Source: Anaeromicrobium sp. (GTDB taxonomy: Bacteria; Bacillota; Clostridia; Peptostreptococcales; Thermotaleaceae). From it: a stretch of DNA of 38,590 bases. Of the stretch, positions 35,568-38,590 are shown piece by piece. Location of the stretch: assembly GCF_025210435.1 (NCBI RefSeq), contig NZ_JAOART010000011.1, positions 1 to 38,590 of the forward strand, given 5' to 3'. Within the stretch, counting starts at the first letter, position 1. Every line of letters starts with the position of its first letter. The notes beneath the pieces are model-generated. The model saw only the letters and a program-made list of their open reading frames with translations. It did no database searches and was not told the DNA's origin. Both the position numbers and the translations under genes were made by a program.

Positions 35568-36085
35568 ATTTAGAAGGTTATGTGGCGTGCATATGTGAAG
35601 GTTCTGCAGAACAGGCTGTTATGGACATACTTTTAGAAGAAGAGAAATTGATATTTAGCGAAGAAAAACTTCTTACCGGAGAAATCATTCGTTGTAGAAA
35701 GGCGAAGAGTTTTGAAAGGAAATACTTAAGAAAAGGTTTTAAAGAAAAAATTACTATCTTGAGAATATTAGATTCTAGAAGAGAGAAATTCAACTTAAGT
35801 AAAGCTTATATAGATAAAATTAAGGTCATAGATATCATTACAGCCCCTGAAATAGAGATGCTAATTATTATGAATGAGGATAAATATGATGCATTCAAAA
35901 GTTCAAAAATGAAGCCTAGTGAGTTTTGTAAAATTAAGTTAAAATATGACAGTGTTAAATCTTATGAGTTTGTAAAGGACTATTTTTCGGATGTAGATCA
36001 GTTGATAAATAGTATTAATGAATATAAAAGAGTGTCTAAAATAAGGAAAGGTGAGTATACACTTTCAGACTTAATTAGTGTGTGA
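35564..36085 (+). CDS. RloB/TOPRIM-like putative effector partner
   Basis: 173 residues, start overlapping the ATPase stop (ATGA). The N-terminus YVACICEGSAEQAVMDILLE resembles the EG-x-x-E start of TOPRIM/RloB-like folds; ITILRILDSRREKF supplies a possible second acidic site. TAPEIEMLIIMNEDKYDAFKSSK has the shape of the RloB element NPxFExWL followed by its helix. A strict DxD motif is missing, so nuclease activity is uncertain. The domain assignment is from pattern memory and is tentative. Paired with the ATPase it is the candidate toxic effector of an abortive-infection module. Confidence 0.6.
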   Translation: MNLEGYVACICEGSAEQAVMDILLEEEKLIFSEEKLLTGEIIRCRKAKSFERKYLRKGFKEKITILRILDSRREKFNLSKAYIDKIKVIDIITAPEIEMLIIMNEDKYDAFKSSKMKPSEFCKIKLKYDSVKSYEFVKDYFSDVDQLINSINEYKRVSKIRKGEYTLSDLISV

Positions 36086-36089
36086 AATG

Positions 36090-36103
36090 TTGAGTGTACT
36101 CAA
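36090..36103. promoter_or_regulatory. short palindrome near the right end of the element
   Basis: TTGAGTGTACTCAA: 6-bp arms around GT, 5 bases after the RloB-like stop. The loop is too short for an RNA hairpin, so a protein site is more likely. Confidence 0.35.
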
Positions 36104-36134
36104 GTGCCTATTTCCCCCTGTATTTAGGATAAAT

Positions 36135-36153
36135 GATATTACTATGATATTAA
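36135..36153 (+). repeat. right arm-type integrase site
   Basis: GATATTACTATGATATTAA, 17 of 19 identical to 30060-30078 and in the same direction, about 100 bases inside attR. Confidence 0.55.
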
Positions 36154-36254
36154 AAACCCACAAAACCTCAAATAATACAAATAAAACGTCCTAAATTCCA
36201 CGTAAATTACCATCTAAGCTAAACAAATAAGTTTAATTTATTTTCTGATTTATC

Positions 36255-36266
36255 GAGTGGGAATAG
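36255..36266 (+). repeat. attR core with relic of the guaA end
   Basis: ATC-GAG-TGG-GAA-TAG reads I-E-W-E-stop, the same C-terminal residues as intact GuaA. This is what is left of the ancestral 3' end of guaA pushed 6.3 kb away by the insertion. Confidence 0.82.
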
Positions 36267-36311
36267 GTAGTAATAAAAATAAATAGATGTATAAATCCTA
36301 TTAGTCTACAG

Positions 36312-36366
36312 ATAGGTGTCTATGATTTTGTTCAATATATGAACAATCATAGACACCTATTTTGAT
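36312..36366 (+). terminator. strong hairpin, probably the ancestral guaA terminator
   Basis: ATAGGTGTCTATGATT...GTTC pairs with GAAC-AATCATAGACACCTAT (about 20 bp with a 2-base bulge), then TTTTGATTT. It lies about 45 bases after the attR stop codon. A near copy is at 37270-37318. The 217 bases from 36367 to 36583 hold nothing recognisable apart from the CPBP ribosome binding site. Confidence 0.75.
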
Positions 36367-36583
36367 TTATGAACTTATAGCTGATATTTTTCTAACTTTA
36401 TATAATCTTTTCAACTAAATGTCTTTGATTTGGTAGTGCTAAAATACAGAAAAAGAGTTATACTTAATATTAAGAGTAATATTACATACTTGTTTTCAAA
36501 AAATTATAGGTTTATCAGATGAAAATTATTGTGGATAGGATAGAAGAAAATATGGTGGAAGGTCTATTTGAATAGGTAATTTT

Positions 36584-37255
36584 ATGAAGGATACAAAGAA
36601 AGTCATATATTTATCATTAGTTATATGTATTAGTATGTATATAATAGAGCAAATTTTAAATGTGGATTATTTTGTGAAAAGTACATGTAAAATAGGATTA
36701 TTCACATTTATTCCATATTTATATATTAAACTAGTAAAAAAGGAAAGTATAAAAAATAGTTTGAACTTAGGTGAATTCCAACTAAAGAGGCTAAAATTGG
36801 GCTTTATTCTAGGTTTCTTTTCATTTAGTATTGTAATAATAGGATATATTATATTTTCTAAATATATAGATACACAAACTCTAGTAGAAAATTTAAATAA
36901 AATCAAAGTAAATAAAAATAATTTCATATATATAGGACTATATATAATATTTGTAAACTCCTTTTTAGAAGAATTTTTCTTCAGGGGATTTATATTTTTA
37001 AATATATATGAAGAAGGTAATAAGCATATGGCTTATATATACTCAAGTGCATTATTTGCTCTATATCATATGGGAATGATACAGAGTTGGTTTAATATGT
37101 ATTTAATAATATTATGTATGATATCTTTAATGGGAGTGGGTATAGTATTTAACTATTTAAATACTAGAAGTAAAAACTATATGAACTCATGGATAGTTCA
37201 TATATTGGCAGATATAAGTATTATATTAATTGGATTTAAAATCCTATGGAATTAG
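36584..37255 (+). CDS. CPBP family intramembrane metalloprotease-like protein
   Basis: A 223-residue membrane protein with about seven hydrophobic segments. The CPBP (CAAX protease / bacteriocin-processing, Abi) motifs are present: EEFFFRG (E129, E130, R134), ALYHMG (H162) and a third motif near WIVHILAD (H206, D209). The family includes protease-like proteins for bacteriocin immunity or prenyl-protein processing; the substrate is unknown. AGGT lies about 7 bases before the ATG. Flanked by twin hairpins, it is a stand-alone unit outside the att boundary. Confidence 0.85.
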   Translation: MKDTKKVIYLSLVICISMYIIEQILNVDYFVKSTCKIGLFTFIPYLYIKLVKKESIKNSLNLGEFQLKRLKLGFILGFFSFSIVIIGYIIFSKYIDTQTLVENLNKIKVNKNNFIYIGLYIIFVNSFLEEFFFRGFIFLNIYEEGNKHMAYIYSSALFALYHMGMIQSWFNMYLIILCMISLMGVGIVFNYLNTRSKNYMNSWIVHILADISIILIGFKILWN

Positions 37256-37269
37256 AAATGAAAAAAATA

Positions 37270-37318
37270 AGTGTCTATGATTTTGCTTAATTTATGAGGA
37301 ATCATAGGCACTATTTTA
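37270..37318 (+). terminator. terminator of the CPBP gene, twin of 36312-36366
   Basis: AGTGTCTATGATT pairs with AATCATAGGCACT, then ATTTTATTTT. It shares the stem sequence, with one change, and much of the loop with the upstream hairpin. Confidence 0.82.
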
Positions 37319-37370
37319 TTTTAAGTAGTATTGCAATGGGTCATAAGAAAAATAAAATAACAAAAAAACA

Positions 37371-37429
37371 TTGAAGTAGATAGATATATATGGTAAAATG
37401 TGAACGAGATTAAATCGAGCACGATTTAA
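37371..37429 (+). promoter_or_regulatory. promoter and operator of the OhrR-like gene
   Basis: TTGAAG (37371-37376), 17 bases, TAAAAT (37394-37399). Just downstream is TTAAATCG-AGCA-CGATTTAA (37410-37429), a perfect 8-bp dyad suited to a MarR dimer, so autorepression is likely. Confidence 0.7.
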
Positions 37430-37459
37430 ATAATTGAAGAAGGGACCCTTTAGTAAAAT

Positions 37460-37894
37460 ATGAAAGATGATATTTTAAAATTAGATAATCAATTATGCTT
37501 TGCATTATATGCTTGTTCAAAAGAAATTATTAGATTATATAAGCCTATACTGGATGAATTTGGTATAACCTATACTCAATACATTACTTTGCTGGCTTTA
37601 TGGGAAGAGGATAATGTTATTGTTAAAGATCTGGGTTCTAAATTATTACTTAGATCTAATACACTTACGCCCGTATTGAAAAAATTAGAAAATATGGATT
37701 TGATTGAAAGAATACGAGATAAAAATGATGAAAGAAATGTTTATATTAAATTGACAAAAAAGGGAGCTGAAATGAAGGAAAAAGCAATTATAATTCCTCA
37801 AAATGCCTTTTGTCAAACGGGACTTGACCTAGAAGAATTGAGACATCTAAGGAGTCATTTGAAAAAATTATTAGAGAACATGATAAATCTTTAA
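37460..37894 (+). CDS. MarR-family regulator, OhrR-like
   Basis: 144 residues, winged helix. The N-terminus KLDNQLCFALYACSKEIIRL closely follows the OhrR pattern LxNQLCFxLY, with the peroxide-sensing cysteine at C13 and Y17, and a second Cys at 19. DNA-binding: VKDLGSKLLLRSNTLTPVLKKLE, wing DKNDERNVYIKLT. OhrR represses organic hydroperoxide resistance genes until the Cys is oxidised. Here the downstream gene is a flavin-type oxidoreductase rather than ohr. AAGGGACC lies before the ATG; the operator is in its own promoter. It is 53 bases ahead of the next gene. Confidence 0.87.
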   Translation: MKDDILKLDNQLCFALYACSKEIIRLYKPILDEFGITYTQYITLLALWEEDNVIVKDLGSKLLLRSNTLTPVLKKLENMDLIERIRDKNDERNVYIKLTKKGAEMKEKAIIIPQNAFCQTGLDLEELRHLRSHLKKLLENMINL

Positions 37895-37947
37895 TAAATT
37901 AAAAAATAAATGAATAAAATGTTAAATATGAAAGGGGAGCGTTTTAT

Positions 37948-38352
37948 ATGGAAAAGATCATAAAGTTTTTAAATGAGAATAAATCAGGTGTTTTAGCTAC
38001 ATGCCAAAACAATAGACCACATGGAAGACCACAACATGTTCACTTAATAAAGGATGGTAAGTTTTATTTTACTACAGCAAATGTTAAGAATGCTTATGCT
38101 CAACTTAAAGAGAACCCATATATTGAGTTTGTAGTAAATACAGAAGACTTTACTATGGTAAGGATAAGTGGTGAAATTAAGTTTACTAATGACCTAGATG
38201 AAAAACAAATGGTTATGGATAATGCTTCATTAGTTAAAAAGGGGTATAAAACAGCAGATAATCCACTACTAGAAGTTTTCTATTTAGAACATGGGGAGGC
38301 AAGTTTAACAAAATTATTCACAGGGGAGCCAACGGAAACTTTCACATTCTAA
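37948..38352 (+). CDS. pyridoxamine 5'-phosphate oxidase-family protein
   Basis: 134 residues, split beta-barrel FMN-binding fold: FLNENKSGVLATCQNNRPHG, GRPQHVHLIKDGKFYFTTAN, KNAYAQLKENPYIEFVV and MVRISGEIKF. The short length and lack of PdxH active-site motifs suggest a general flavin or heme-type oxidoreductase and not vitamin B6 synthesis. AAGGGGAG lies 8 bases before the ATG. Co-transcribed with the OhrR-like regulator, so an oxidative-stress role is a fair inference. Confidence 0.87.
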   Translation: MEKIIKFLNENKSGVLATCQNNRPHGRPQHVHLIKDGKFYFTTANVKNAYAQLKENPYIEFVVNTEDFTMVRISGEIKFTNDLDEKQMVMDNASLVKKGYKTADNPLLEVFYLEHGEASLTKLFTGEPTETFTF

Positions 38353-38396
38353 GTAAAAATTGTAGATGTATAATTTTATCATAAGGATTAAGTAAA

Positions 38397-38445
38397 ATAC
38401 CTGGGTAATTGTTTTTATGGCAATTATTCAGGTATTATTTTTTAT
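38397..38445 (+). terminator. terminator serving as group II intron target
   Basis: ATACCTGGGTAATTG pairs with CAATTATTCAGGTAT (mostly perfect 15-bp stem), then TATTTTTTATAG. It ends the marR-oxidoreductase operon. Confidence 0.88.
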
Positions 38446-38447
38446 AG

Positions 38448-38590
38448 GTGCGTGCCCAGCAAAGCTGTAATTTGCTTACTGGTGAAAGTCCAGTCTAGGT
38501 AGTTGCCAAGAAGCCTAGTAGCTATAAGACCAGCGTTATTAGAGATAGTAGCGTTGAAGCGTTTTGAAAATGTGCCTTTATGGTGCTAGC
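38448..38590 (+). mobile_element. 5' end of a group II intron (cut by window end)
   Basis: It begins GTGCG, the conserved group II 5' end, followed by CCAGCAAAGCTG, TTACTGGTGAAAGTCCAGT and CTAGGTAGTTGCC, typical of domain I. The junction sits directly after the T tract of a terminator, the preferred target of class C introns. The maturase/reverse transcriptase and domain V lie outside the window, so the class is not settled. Confidence 0.75.

Larger units (their letters stand above)
29988..36266 (+). mobile_element. integrative element inserted at the 3' end of guaA
   Basis: The element is bounded by GAGTGGGAGTAA (inside guaA) and GAGTGGGAATAG, direct repeats with 10 of 12 bases identical. 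The 3' end of guaA is an established integration hot spot. Contents in order: XRE repressor, xis-like gene, tyrosine integrase, MobC-like protein, RepA-like ATPase, iteron-like cluster, coiled-coil HTH protein, structured non-coding region, ATPase/RloB-like pair. Inside both ends lies GATATTA(G/C)T(T/A)TGATATTAA. Length about 6.27 kb. There is no relaxase or conjugation gene, so it is either a mobilizable element using a helper or a derivative that lost its relaxase. Confidence 0.87.

Overview
The window is AT-rich DNA from an endospore-forming, clostridium-like member of the Firmicutes. Support for this comes from AGGAGG-type ribosome binding sites, spore genes (spmA, spmB, two small coat-type proteins), a guanine riboswitch ahead of guaB, frequent TTG/GTG starts and TTGACA/TATAAT-type promoters. 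No species can be named from the sequence alone.

Layout. 0.2-5.5 kb: three envelope or secreted proteins on the minus strand (a DUF4163/DUF3298 protein, a YibE/F membrane protein, a 5'-nucleotidase with a LysM tail). 5.6-17.5 kb: a large Ter (tellurite/stress) locus. A seven-gene minus-strand operon runs from a CitE-like lyase through a fused phosphoribosyltransferase-TRSP-StiP protein, a HAD phosphatase, a small unknown, TelA, another unknown and a degenerate TerD-like protein. A second minus-strand operon holds three TerD paralogues. A divergent Na/Ca-exchanger-type transporter faces a fifth TerD-family gene. 17.9-25.5 kb: ftsH, a zinc-ribbon protein, spmAB with an LD-carboxypeptidase, a UgtP/MGDG-type glycosyltransferase and an endonuclease/exonuclease/phosphatase-family protein. 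25.5-26.6 kb: gene debris and two coat-type genes. 26.7-30.0 kb: promoter, guanine riboswitch, guaB, guaA.

29,988-36,266 is an integrative element inserted in the 3' end of guaA. It has direct-repeat att cores (the right one still encodes the ancestral I-E-W-E-stop end of GuaA), paired 19-bp arm-type repeats inside both ends, an XRE repressor with palindromic operators over the xis-int promoter, excisionase-like and integrase genes, a MobC-like protein, a RepA-like ATPase followed by an iteron-like cluster, a coiled-coil HTH protein, a relatively GC-rich structured non-coding region, and a two-gene ATPase/RloB-like cargo that resembles abortive-infection defence pairs. To its right are a CPBP protease-like gene flanked by twin hairpins, an OhrR-like MarR regulator with a flavin-type oxidoreductase, and the 5' end of a group II intron placed directly behind a terminator.

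The most striking unexplained signal is a dispersed element of about 237 bp. Eight complete or nearly complete copies and two remnants lie in the first 24.5 kb, all in the same orientation, only between genes. Each is bounded by TATAGATTTC/GAAATCTATA inverted ends and can fold into one long branched hairpin. A divergent copy (13,163-13,388) carries matched changes on both sides of at least three helices, which argues that the fold itself is conserved. It behaves like a MITE or a structured RNA/DNA repeat that I cannot assign to a named family.
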